This document shows positions 15,301 to 29,322 of a stretch of 64,000 bases of DNA, in pieces. The number at the start of each line of letters is the position of its first letter. The first letter of the stretch is position 1. The position numbers and the translations under genes were made by a program. Below the pieces are notes generated by a model. The model did not search any database. It was not told where the DNA came from and was given only the letters and a program-made list of their open reading frames with translations. The stretch is from positions 34,188,462-34,252,461 of the forward strand of contig CM046849.1 of assembly GCA_025618425.1 (NCBI GenBank). Reading direction: 5' to 3'. The DNA is from Heliocidaris tuberculata. Taxonomy: Eukaryota > Echinodermata > Echinoidea > Camarodonta > Echinometridae.

Positions 15301-18300
15301 AAATTCAGAGAAAGAATTGGGTGAAATCCTTAGCAACTATTCCTGTAATAGAGGATAAGAAGAGTTGAAATCCTGCCAAAATGAAGAGGATATATTGGTT
15401 TGAATGGAACAGGAGGAAAGAGAGGAAGGAAGAAAGTAATTGTGTTAGGCTGGCAGTACAGACAGTTCTCCTTAGATACACAATGGCATAATGGGAATTT
15501 AGGTACTGCTTTAACCTTGCCCCACCTATAGGAAATGGTGTAGGTACTCATTGAACCTTGCCCCACCTCTTAGGAAATAGTGTGAAGATGTAGTATCTGG
15601 GTTATTGTGTTACTAGAGGAGTGTATTGACCTCTTATAGAAGAGGTATGCTTGTTATATTGAAATGCAAACATGTAGACAGATCTGAAATGTCAGGATTG
15701 TCTACGTATGAAAAATTATGATCATGTCCTTAAACAGTTTTATGAAATATGAGCTATGAAAGTATAAATATAACATTATGTGATAAGGAAAATATAAAAG
15801 AGAGACGAGTACAGCCTCATAAAGGCTGAAAATGAAGGAGATACCTTGCATTTCTTTAAGCCAATGCAGGATATCCTTATACTCCAAACATTTAATTGCT
15901 TTTCCAATTCATCCCATTTTCAAGTGTCATTGCCAAAGTGTTAAGATTTGTTTGCATCAGCAACCAATCTATATGCCAATCTGTATTTTTCTATCTGTTT
16001 TGATGATTGGTGTGTTCTGCTGTATTATTATCTTTTTAAGAGCTTAAATTTTTGCCAAAACTATCATTGCCAGGTGATAGAATAAGAGAAGCTGACAGAG
16101 ATAATTAGAAAGAAAAAGAAAATGGAGAGAGAGGGGGATGTATTTCACAAATTTTCTGCATATCATTTGTCTACATTGATGTTTAAGACTGACAGTGAGC
16201 TTGAGAAGATTTGACATAACTTATTGAACCTTTTTATTTTTTTTCTTACAAAGGTCTTATAATAGGGTACATCTTTCCTGTGGCATACTTTCGCACAGGC
16301 TAGAATGGGGGGGGGGGGGAGGTATGGAAAGGGGAATTTTTTTTACCTACAATCATGGTAGAGTTAAGTTCATGCATATTGGGTTTATTGTTCATTTTTT
16401 TTATGAGTTACCTTTTATGCTCTTTAGATAAACAAAATGAAGCATATAAGTAGTTGCTTGCTCACAGATCACAATACTCATGTACTGATTATACTCCTCT
16501 AGTGAATACTGGGTTTCAGTGTTTAAGAATGCTTTTAAAAAACAAGTTGTCCATAGCATCTGTGAATACTCTGTCATGTCAGCTCATGTCTGTAGCTCAC
16601 ACAAATAATTCTATCTACACTTCCTTTTGAAATATCTACTTTTGATAAAGATCAATGTGAAGAATCATATTTATTCACTAATAATCCTCCATAAAATTCG
16701 TGGTAAGTGAAAAAAAAAAAATTTACTGAGACTATGCTTGCATTTTTCAAAAAGATTATTCACAGGAAAATCCTGTTCGTACTCTGATCTTTTAGAAATA
16801 ATTTCTATAGAAATTACCATTTGTGTGATTAAGTATTGTGAAAGACCAGACAGAAAGCAGACGTGTATGTCAACTCAAAGATATGTACCACATTGATTTG
16901 TATGTATGGTTCAACCCAACCGTAGTGATAAAGATTATTGAGTGAGTGTAGATATTGTAAATGATAATATTAATGTTGGCATTTTGCCTACAATCCTGAT
17001 GTAATTCAAGATCATCATAGCTCACAGGAGGTATGGTAGAGATGTAGTGGCTGAGTAGAAGCTTGGCAAGGGGTTGTACTTCTTTTTGTTTAGGAGGGAA
17101 GAGTTTGGCAGGACAGGATAAGAGTTGGCATGGGGTTGTGATCTATAATTATAACATGCTTTCCTTCTGTTGCCTGGCTATTTATGAAACAAACAACAAA
17201 TTGGGTTTGAATGGGAGTATACCATATAGAGCTATGCATGTAATCTGTGTAGTGCATTACAGAAATTGTGTACTTCAGAGTAAATCTTTTTATGAACCAG
17301 CTTGGACTTTGTTTAAATTTGTGATTGCTATGACAAATCTAACTACAATAAAGATGTACATGTACATGTATGTATATGGTCCCTTGCATGCTCAAAGTCT
17401 ATCAGTGAAACTCATTTATCTTTTAGAGACAGTCAAATATTGCAGGCAATGACAAAATAGTGATAAGAACAGATGTGATTGGTTCCCAGATATTGTACCA
17501 AAATATATAAGGAATAACTATGCGGCATTCACTTCCAAAGAGAATTATCCACGGGGCTTTTTTATGTTCTAATTTTTTTGTAAAACAAGAACTTCCTCTT
17601 TAGCAGACTGAAACAAAATAAATAATGTATACCGTATTTTCTGTTTTCGGTGTAACAGAGCTTAAGTTCCATGGATGTTGGCCCCACAAATTTTTTGCAT
17701 GAAAAATGCTTTGGAAGTAAATTATCTTTGTTCAAATTTGGCTGTCTTGGCGAGAACGCTTATGCTCCAGTCATGACGCGCCATTCCTACAACACACAAA
17801 TCATGACGTAGGCAGCTCGACAAGTGCATTACACAATGCGCATGCGCAATCCCACAAAGACAATGCGATAGCCAGATAGCTTCCTTTGTATGGTTTCATA
17901 GCGCCCCATGTACCAAGTAAATATCTTTACAACAGAGTGATGTATCTTAGATTAATCCTTCCTTCGCAATATCATTTCCGAAGGTGCGGCACCACTGGTG
18001 CAATGTGCGGCAACACTGGAGCAGCAGAAACCCCGCAGAAGCGCCGCAATAGCATTCGCACTGTAGAAGCAAAATGCAATGTTTTAGGTGGATTTTATTC
18101 ACAGGTATTTTTGGCATCGAATGGTGGATGATTCCTCAACAAACATGGTATTTTCTGAAAATTATTAATCCAAAACTCTTAAACCCCTCCACTATTGGTG
18201 ACATTACAGTATTCCGCTTGCAGTTGTTGTCAACCTATACATTTGTTGTAGTTTGTTCTGATAAATTATTATCTATATGACCTGGGTTAAAATTCAATTA

Positions 18301-21300
18301 ACAATAACTTTGTAAGACTTTTTATTCATTCTCTAAAATGTCACAGAGGAAGTCCAAGATATTTCACGTTTTAATCTCCTTCTCTATTGCTCCCTGGGCA
18401 AATCATTTATGGAGAATTGGCACATTATAACTACAGTTATTTATTATCATTATTTTATTTTTGTATTATTTTCATTTTTGTTGTTTTTTAGTAGTGATAG
18501 TAATATTATCAATTATTTATACTTTTGTTTTCTGCTCCTCTCAGGGCCCGGTGAAACCAGGTCTCCCGACGGCGGCCATGTTGGGTGCTGGTCCTCCATA
18601 CCTTCCTACAGTGCCTGGTAAGCTGTAGCTTTCTTTACTTAATTTAGATGATGGTGATGATGATGATGATGATGATGACAATTATGAAGATGATGATGAT
18701 GATGATGACAATTATGACAATGATGATGATGATGATTTTAATGACAGTTATGATGACGATGATCATGACATTTGTGATGATGATGATAATGATGACAGTG
18801 ATGATGATGATGATGACGATGATGATGATGATAATGATAATAATGATTGTTATTACTTATTTGATACCTTCTGTCTTTCAGCAGGTGCATCCCTCCCTCT
18901 CGCTGGTATTAATCCTGCCCTTCTAGCTGGTATGACCTTCCAGGATTACCAGCAGGCACAGACAGCCGCCATGTCAGCTGCTCAAATCGGAATCCATCCA
19001 AAACCAATCAGGTATGATATCAATTTACGCAATCTCTCCAAGGATTCCAACAAGAAATAATTATTTTATCTGTTATAATAGAGTTATCGGTCGATAAATG
19101 TAAAAGAATCACTGTAAGTTGTAACTCGTTTCATTATTGTATGCTTTAAGTAGGAAATATAGGGAAAAGGGGTTTGGTTTGTTGGATCAGCCTAATTAAA
19201 TTGTCATGTAGGTGTTGTAGTCTAATAGATAGACATGTGGATTGGAATGGTTTGAGTTTGAATGCCAACCTTAGTAATATCATCCTTTTGCAAGACATTC
19301 TATATTTGTTTTACCTGACCCTGGTCTAGTAAGAAATTCCTAGAATGGTTGAGCTCCTTATCATATATCCATGGCTAAAGCTTTGGATTGTTTAATGCTT
19401 GTTTCCTCAGGAAAGTCACTTATTGAATCATGTGAATGTCAATGGACAGGAGCTGTAGAGATGGTATGATAAATATTGTTTTTCTTTGTTTTAGACCGGT
19501 GACCCACAGACCCCTAGTGAGGACCCATTCTGCTCCCCTGCCTAACAACCAGCAAGCTCCTACCAGCCAGAGACCACATTCTATGTTACTCTCTCATCAT
19601 CATCACTCACAGTTACTACAGCAACCGCATCAACTCCTCAACAATCTTGCTCATCAGAAGGTAACATTCTACAGAAGTACATGCTTGTGACATTATCCTA
19701 TGGATATATACTTATATTACTTATTTTTAAGGCTATGCTTCGTAATTTTAGTTTAAGTACAGTACCTATGTATATTTAAATAATTTACTTTGTAAAGCGC
19801 TTAGGAACTTTCGTATTAAGCGCTATAAAAATGTAATGTATTATTTTTTTATTATTATATAGTATTCATATCCTAGAGCAGATAGTATAAACACAGATGC
19901 CATGCATCATAATGATCAGTACAGTGTTATGTTTTCTTTGCAGGTTTCTAGATCATATGATACATTATACAACTCACTCCTAGATCCTAATCAAACGATT
20001 GGTTGAGGGCAGTCACGGTCGATTTATCTTTTGAGACTATCACACGTTTTTTTCATTAAAAAGCGTGCAATAGTTTACAGTACTATCCAACGATTTTTAA
20101 GTATGTGATACACAGTAATCTTAGTGTGCTTATGCTATGTGTGAGCTAATACACCCGTAGCACTGTGCGTGGGTGCTTGTAGAGGTTAGTATGTCTATAC
20201 TTTGTGTGTAAGCTAAAGTAAGCCTACTAGACTTGTGATTTACTTGTCATCGATAATGTTATGGACCAATCTTAAAAAGACTTGTTTTTTAATCAAATAA
20301 CAAGGATCTAGGAGTTATGTTGTATAAAACAAATGACGCATGTCTTCATTCGTTAATTATACGATCTCTCGTTAGAGGCTGTATATGCACCTGTCATACA
20401 TACAAAGCCCTTAGGCTTTGTATAATATATACACACAGCCTGGGCTCGAGTGCGGATAGATCATTTAATGAACTCATTCTCATTCATTCTCATGCATCGT
20501 TGTATATTGATTGATTTGGTCTAAACAACACCTGATGACAGGTAATGTTAAAACCAGATAGCTCTTAGTATATTGAGATATAGATTAGTTACCCTATCAC
20601 AAAAAGAACCCAAGAGTCACATTCCTCAAAGATCGTCGACTCCAAATTTGAGATAGAAGTGACTTCTGAATGAGGTTCTTGTTATATTGGATAGAGAGGA
20701 TGCATTGGACTTGGTTTTGTTCTTACAGCTCCTGGAAGAGAGGAGAGAAGAAAGAGTTCAAGAAGAGAGAGAACAAGAAGAAGAATCGGAATCAGCTACA
20801 GGAGCTACTGCTGCAGGAGCACCTAACATGCCATCACCGTCCAAGGCTAAAGAAGCTCTTAAGAATGCCATCCAAATCAAACAAGAACCTATTGATATTA
20901 CTGAAGAAGAGGAAGAAGAGGATGATGATGATGCAGAGACTGAGATAGCCAAATCTAGAGAGGTATGCATACCTGCTAACTGTCCCTATTTAATAGGGAC
21001 AGTCTCGATTTTTGGTAAAAGAAAAAACCTCTTCTACCACTGTGTCCCTATTTTTACAAAAAACCTCTCTGAAGTAATGTATAGGAAACTCAGAAATGTC
21101 CCTATTTTTCGGCTCTGCCTTGTCATTTGTCCCTATTTCTTGGGTTTCAGGGTTGGCAGGTCTGGGTATGATCTTGGAGGAATGGGATAGTAGGAAGAAT
21201 GTGAAACCATATACTTCGTAGGATTTGTTTGGGCAGTTGACAAACTAATAATGCTGTAAGTGATTTGGTCGGTTACATTGTATGACTGGTAGGGCGCTAT

Positions 21301-24300
21301 AAAAGAAACAGCTATTATTATTATTATTAACTACAACCAGAATTTTCAAGGGATTCTGGAAATTATGTACACCTGACCATTGTGAAGTGTAGATATGGAC
21401 ACTATGATATGTTTTGGGGTTAGGTGCATGGAAACTATATTTCATATTTGATTGTTCACTTAGTGTTACCCAAGTTTTATCTACTTCATAGAGATTCCAA
21501 TGAAATTCAGTTAGTTTGATCATCTGTTAGCCCCCTCCCCCCCCCCCCCCCCCCCCACTGCCTTTGTAAAGCAGGGATATTGGGCTCTGGGTAGGACTAT
21601 CCTGCTTTTATAAAATTATTATTATTATTATTAAGTATTTGGCGTCACCTGTGCCTGGGAGGGGAAAAGCGAACTGAATCACTGTAACCCTCGGGTCTCT
21701 CCTCCCGATATAACTGATTGGGATGTGCAGGTGTACCACTACACCGGGGTTTCCCCCTACTCTTATTCGAGGAGTGCAGTAGGTTCTTAACGTGCAAAGG
21801 TGGTGACTGTCCTCCACACGGGGCCTCCAGTTAACGTCCTATCCGAGGGACGGAGTGTTTTCCACTGTAACATAGCCTGCGTCTATGAAACAAGGGAGGG
21901 GCACGTTAACACACAACGCAGGCTTCAGTCATCCGCCCGGGGTGGATTCGAACCCACGATCTTTGGTTCGACAGGCAGACGCTTTACCGACTGAGCCAAC
22001 TCGCCTCTATTTATGAATGAATGATAAACAGATATGAATTTAATGTGTGTGTGATATAGTTCTTTGATTTGTTTTGTTTCTAGGGGCAGGATTAGTGTCA
22101 AATCAATCAAGGCCATGCATGGCTAGTTCTTGGTTCACATGAATTTGCATTATAATATACTTCTCTCTTTTTCTTTTTTTGTTCTGATTATAGGATCACT
22201 TAGACATGTTAAGACCCTCAACAATGACCAAGACAGGTAAGAATATTTGTCTATTGCTTGTAAAACATGTATTCCCCTTTTTAGTATTGATGGTAACATT
22301 TCTTTGTTCATGTGTACAATTTCTCTTTATTTTGATTTACCTATGTTATCTAATGAAAGCCAGAAGGGCATTAACCCATACACAACGGGAACCAGGAAGC
22401 TCCTGTAATTAAGCCTATTGGAATTAGAGAATTCAGCAGTCAACGGGTTAACTCAATACACAAATAATATTCCATAGATTTAAAGCCCTTCTGGCATTCA
22501 ACAGAATGTGCCCTCTTTTCATTACAATGCTCCCTACCTGTCTACATTATAGTACAGTCAGTTATCTGAGTGTATTACCTGAGTGTATACATACTGTGTT
22601 TCTGTTTCTGGATTTGCGGTGCAGCTTATTTATACATGTATTTCCATTGGTGTAGTTACTGAAACATTTGTATCCCATGTTTCATTATTTGTAGTGTACA
22701 AGTATTTGTAATACTATGCTTGATTGTAGAGACTTTATTTTCATGGTGTGAACTAGTAACATGTTATTCATTCTTGGTATCACATTATGCACTATGCGTG
22801 TTAATGTTAAATCAGTGTGCAGTGAATGGCAATATACACAATCAACAAAATACTTCACTTCTTTTGCATTGCTCTTGAGAAGAGCTTGACTCTGTAGAAA
22901 TTGTGAAGGATTTTGTTCCCTTCTTAGTTTTGATTGACAAAGTTTGTCTTCATTTTGTGACCCAATATATTTATATATTTAATCTTTTCCCCATAAATAG
23001 ATGAATAAATTTTGTTTTTATGTAGCAGTAGGTTTTCATGTAAGGTTAGAGCAGAAAAATGCACATAAAGTCAAAGAAAAAGATGATTAAAAAATGTTGG
23101 AAAAACCTGGGCCCCGTCTTATAAAAGAATTACGATTGATTACAAATAATTTGTAACTGATCTGAATAGCATGTGCTATCTCTTTGTACAGAGTGCCGAT
23201 TGATATCAGTTGCAAATTTTTTGTAATCAGTCGCAACTCTTTTATAAGATGGGGCCCTGGTCCCCCCTCCCCCCCCCCCCCCCCTCTCCTGAAGGAAATA
23301 AAAGTTACAGGAACTGTCAGTTTTCTGAAATAAATCCTACACAGCTTATGAAATGAATGAAGATGATCTTTCTTGTACTGTTAGGCGAGTTCTGGTCATA
23401 CAATTACATTGTGAAAAAAAAACTGTCTCAAAGCAATTTAGAAAGGTTGATCATGTCTACAGAAGAATTGGTGTATACTCCGAGGTTTTGGAATCATCAA
23501 AATGATAAGAAATTGACCCAATCTAACTGAAAAGTACATGCACTGCACACAGAAATGGGTATTTGGGAATGCACACAAATGTTGAATGAAATGTTCGGCG
23601 CAAACACTTCACCTATTTGTCGTGATATTTCAAATATGAGGGTATTTGAAGAGCTCTACTATGATGCTCAGAACCAAACTAATATAAAATGAATGAGAAA
23701 ACTAGCTCACAAATTATATTTCACTTTTACCAGAAGTCAACCTTCTCTTTAAGGGATGACTAGTACATGTATTGAAACGTGTATATGTTTTACTGGTGTA
23801 TATTCAATGTATACACATGTATGCACTTGGTACTTTTGACAATATCAGTTGGCTTTTGTTTCTATCTTCACTCTGTATTAAAGCAAGTAGTCTGTATTCT
23901 AGTCACTCTTTATCTTTTCTTCTGTTATTATACAAGTGAGCAAGTAATGTAGTCTGTCTCATAAATCAGCTCAATCTCTTTCTTGTAATCATAACTAGGG
24001 ATGTTTGGTGGTCATCGTCCGTTGATGAGAGTACGCAGCTCACCTGCTGCTGCTGGTATCCCTTCACTCTCACTCAACCATCATCATCATGATCACAATC
24101 GTACCAAACACACCTTTACTACCGGTATATACACCCCCTTACCCCTTATACCAACACCTGTACATCCCTGCATGGTATTGAGATGCATCTCATCAGCATG
24201 ACAATGCATGTTATTAGACAGAACGTTCTTTGCTTGCATTAGAATTCATTTGTTATGTAACATAATTCATGTTAATGTTATGATCTACATGTAGACTCAT

Positions 24301-27300
24301 AGATTAAGTGTGACCAGGCACCACAAATCCACCAAAAAGTCGCAAGATATGAATTTCTAGTTAAGGTCTGATTCTGAAAGAGCAGATTCTCAGCTTTAAG
24401 ATGATATATAACTCATAAGCATTGGATGTTCCTAATCTGCTGAAGAAAGAGAAGAATGCCCAGTCCCGCAGAATGTTCCTTATGAGAAATAAAATTGCAG
24501 TATATTGAAGCAAAGTTGACAAAAGGAGGATTACAACTCGATAGAAATTTTAGTGAAGGGATTATCAGATAGTTCTGAAACTTGGCATAACTAATTAAGC
24601 ACAACCTGCTCATTATAGTGGACATGTGTCAGTGCAAAAGCTTATTCTGTTTTAAAGTTATGGGAGATCAAAATGAGACAAGTAGTCAGGGTCGTAAAAG
24701 CACATGAAAACTAATACAACAAAATCCAGAGAAGACAAACATAGATCTACTAAAAACTCTCAAAAATACCACTTTTAATTGTTTGGTGCCTCCAGATTTT
24801 TAAATTACTTTGAAAAAAGTATACTCTTTCTGGAAATATCAAAAACTGAAATTTGGCCATGCCGACTAGAAACCCCTTTATTGAGCTCTAACTGAAAATC
24901 ACACAGTGCAACTTTGTGCTGGTTTTGTGGTGCCTGGTCACAAATCATTTGACTAAACTCTCTTTTATATCTTTCAATAAGCATGGCATTTTACCATCTA
25001 TATGTATGCCTTATGATTACATGTATGATTACATGTATGGGAATTGAAAGTAACTAACTCTATCATTAATGCAGTATTTCAAGGTACAATGAATTTAGTG
25101 TCTATTTGGAGCCAGAAGGGCATTAACTGTGTGTTGAAGTATAGAGTTAACGCCCTTCTGGCTCTAAATAGACAAGAGTGCTTTCTGTGACTTGATATTA
25201 GATGAAAACATTGTGAAGAAATGGTGTTTTATCTCCCTTGAAATTGATCTGACTGGCAGCAAGTGTGATGACATTAATTCATATGAACCCATCATCTGGC
25301 TAGTGTAACTTAATCCTTTATAGGAGACTCACAATGTGGGGTCATACTAAATCAGGGCTATGTCAATTAAAGCCTTGATGCTTGTATAACTTCTCATCTC
25401 ATATATCTAGAAGCTTGAGAGAAGATACAAAACTCATTTGAAGTTATCTTACACCCATTGTAAAGGCTTCACATGGGATAAAGATTATATATTCCATGCT
25501 AATCAATTAGCTTTCCATAACTGTTTGAATTAAGAGAATATGTTTGATCACACTATAAAGGTATGTTGTTTAGAAAATGAAAAAGAATTGTCACATTCCT
25601 AACTCTTTGTCTGGAATGACAAAATTATATTCATATTATACCTTGCGTTTGTCCTACTGTTCATTGAAAGTTAGAAGAACCCTAACCCTTTGTCTGGAAT
25701 GACAAAATTATGTTCATATTATACCTTGTGTATGTCCTACTATTCATTGAAAGTTAGAAGAACATGTTCACATTTTACAGGTTAACTAAAATATAAGTGC
25801 TACTTCAAATCTTGATCACAGATGAAACGTGAGAAGGCATTGTTCATATTTTTATTTTTGTATGTATTTCCTTTTCATTTGTAAAAATTTGTACAATTCA
25901 GCCTACTAGCTGCCATACAAATTTTCCATAAATGTACCATTCAATAATAAAAGTTTTTTTTTTTTGTAGGACTCAACATGTAGCAATAACATTGATGTCA
26001 CAGCAGTTTCATACCTTAACTTGCAAATTGCTATGATACTAGAAGAGATGCATTAAAACCATAATAATCCTGCCTTTGTTGTTTGTGCATGTATATTCTA
26101 AGTTCACTAAACAAAAGAAGATAAAGAAAACTACAGTACCCTCATGTCTTAAAATTGTCAATCATTAAAGTACAATTGATTATTATGTATTTTGTAAATG
26201 ATGTTAATAATAAATCATTATTTCAAATAACTGATTTTGAATAGATATATTTCAATAAGTGTTGTTTTCATTATTCTCCAGAAACCTATCACTTCTAATG
26301 TAATTTTTAGAATTTTTTGTTTTTAACATTTCTGGAAAAGTTTAAGACCTGGATTTTACTTAAACTTCTCTTCTAAACAATTTGTTAATGAATCCATGCG
26401 TGATATATATTTTTCTTCATGTAGGCCTTGCATATGATACGTTGATGTTGAAGCATCAGTGCCTGTGTGGAAACAATCAGAATCATCCAGAGCACCCTGG
26501 ACGTCTGCAAAGCATATGGGCTAGACTTCATGAAAGAGGAATTGTTAATAGATGTGAGGTAAGTTATCTAACAGACATGGGGTCAGTTGCAGAATAATAT
26601 AGTGATCATAGAGCTTATGGGCTAGATTTCCCAAAAGAGGGATTGTAAGTAGATATGAGGTAAGATATCTAACAGACATGGGGTCAGTTGCAGAATAGTA
26701 AAGTGATCATAGAGCTTATTGGCTAGACTTCCCAAAAGAGGGATTGTTAGTAGATGTTAGGTAAGTTATCTTACACACAGAAAGTCAGATACATAACAGT
26801 ATAGTGATGACAAAGCATGAATTTTTGGGGTTTTTTTTCTTCATCTCAACATTAAGAGAAATATGTTTTTCATTTGATTTCAGCGTATACGGACGCGGAA
26901 AGCATCATTAGAAGAGCTCCAATCTTGCCATAGGTGAGTGATGATTGACATTTCACTTGCTTTCAACAACCATTTCATGTTCTGTATCCTTCAGCACCCC
27001 CTTCTTTTTCTCTCTCTTTTCATCTCTTTCTTTAGTACAGTTCAGTTGTGTCAGATAGCTTATACCTTTTCACAGTCAATGTTTTGTTTAATTTTTTTAT
27101 ATTGTAGTTACACAATATATGTTAATGTAGAACAAAAGTTGCTCATTGCAACATTAATCCAATCTGACCAAATTTCTTGTAACATCATTTTATCTAGATT
27201 GTTTATTCTCGCATTTTCTTTCATATCACGATCCTGTAGTATTGAAGAGTTGTTTTACATTAAATTCAATCTAGTATTCAAATTCAAGGCCTCACTGGGA

Positions 27301-29291
27301 TAGGCAATTGAATTGAAGAGTAATGTCATTTCCAAGATGGATATATAAGTGTAGATATATAAGTTATAATGTTTGTTTTTCATTTTTGATATCTTAATGA
27401 TAGCTTTTCGTTAATTTTCATTGAATAATAAGCAACTTTCTTTGCTCACATTTCATTGTACAGAAACATTTGAGTATAACTGAGATGTTCTTTTGTCATT
27501 TGTATTACAGTGAAGGCTACACGTTATTCTTTGGTACAAGCCATACACACAAAACCAAGTTAGACAGTCGTAAACTGGGTGAGTTGAACAGCATTTGTTA
27601 ATGCAGTAAATAATGTAGCACTTACCCATTAAATATTCATCTAATTATGTACAATCTGCAGATGCCCAAATTCTGTGCAGTGTTCCAGATAGTATATTTC
27701 ATTAAGTTGTTGTCAGTGAATTTTACAACACTTGCACACAAGAGGGAATTGTAGTAAAGCTCCCATATGAAGGATGTAAATAATCCCAAAATTACATCTA
27801 CAACACAGAAGAAACCTTTAAAGGTATATGATGAGCTTTTTAATTTCAAAGAATTGCTGTGATAATTAATTACATGTATTTACTATATAGTTGTTGTGGT
27901 TGTTGGTTGGTTTTAGAGGCTACTAGTCAATTTCTGACTATTATTGCCAATTACTGGTAGAATTCATTTTTGACATAATATTTATTCCTTTTTTTTTTAC
28001 TTAGACTGTGAGATAAATGATATGTCAGATTACCACTCCTGTCCTTTTTAGTGCTATCCTGACAAACAGAGAACAGTTTGTTGAGTTTTAAAAAATTCTA
28101 TAGTTGATTTATTGGTTATCTTCATTGCCCAAAACAATAATTAGGGCTGAGTCATTAAAGTTTTTTTGAAAACCGTTTAGCTGTTTTAAAGAAAAGGACG
28201 GTTTCGATTAACCATTTAGAAGTAGTCTCTAGATCTAAACCCAATTAAAAAAACAAAAGAAAAGAAAGAAAAAAAAAAAACCCTTCATCAGTTTAAAGGG
28301 AACACATTGAAAGGAGATTTTATAGGTGTAAAATGTGAAAATCAAGCAATTGTTGGAAAGATCTGAGAAGGGTTTCACGTTTGGGTTTTTTTTGCAAATA
28401 CCTTTTGGAATGTTTAAATGCTTTTTCAATATCGTACTTCTAACGGTCATTTAAACGTCGGTTAAACATTTGACTCAGCCCTAATAATAATGATAATAAT
28501 AATTTGGTATGATTTTTTTTTAAATAGTCACTTTAATCAAAATGTAAAATAGATGTAGTACTTAGTTAAGAAAACTGTCTTACAAGATTAATTATAATCC
28601 CTAAATGAGTAATAAAATGTGATTTTGTTGTAGCTTCCATACCGAAGTTGAATTTCACCTGGCTGAGCTGCGGAGGTCTAGGTGTCGACACAGATACAGT
28701 TTGGCATGATATCCAGTCACCAGGAGCAGTCAGAATAGTAAGTTTTATTGAACCTTTAATACTGATCAAAAGATAACCTGCAAGGTTGGTTTAAAATTGT
28801 GTTTAGTAAAGGGAATAAGTTATCACTTTGTAGAACTTTACTTACACTTTGCTTAAACTGAATATTCATTAATTTTTTTTAAAGGAGAATAGAGTCCAAG
28901 TTTACACAGATATATTGTAACTTACATGTAATACTGTGCATGAAGGAAGTACTTTGAAGGAAGTACTTTGAAGAATAATGTGACAGCCAAGTCAAGGCAT
29001 GTATCATGACATTTTTAAAAGGATCTCTTGGTCTTGTTAACATGCTTAATATGATAGACTAATATATTTGTGTTGTTTGTTGCCAGGCTGCCGGAGCAGT
29101 GATTGAGTTAGCTTTCAAAGTAGCTACAGGAGAGCTGAAGAATGGATTTGCCATTGTGAGACCACCAGGACACCATGCTGAGACATCTCAAGCTATGGGA
29201 TTCTGCTTCTTTAACTCAATAGCTGTAGCTGCTAAACAGCTCAGACTCAAGCTCAAACTCAACAAGATACTCATTGTTGATTGGGTAGGTT

Positions 29292-29322
<31 letters not shown>

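Noticed and set aside
18648..18926. Methionine/threonine-rich 92-codon frame
   Set aside because: Translation of the GAT microsatellite running into exon F in the wrong frame.
21930..22012. Functional tRNA gene on the minus strand
   Set aside because: A and B boxes are present, but the 3' half continues into a SINE body with an ATT tail and no clean acceptor stem was found.
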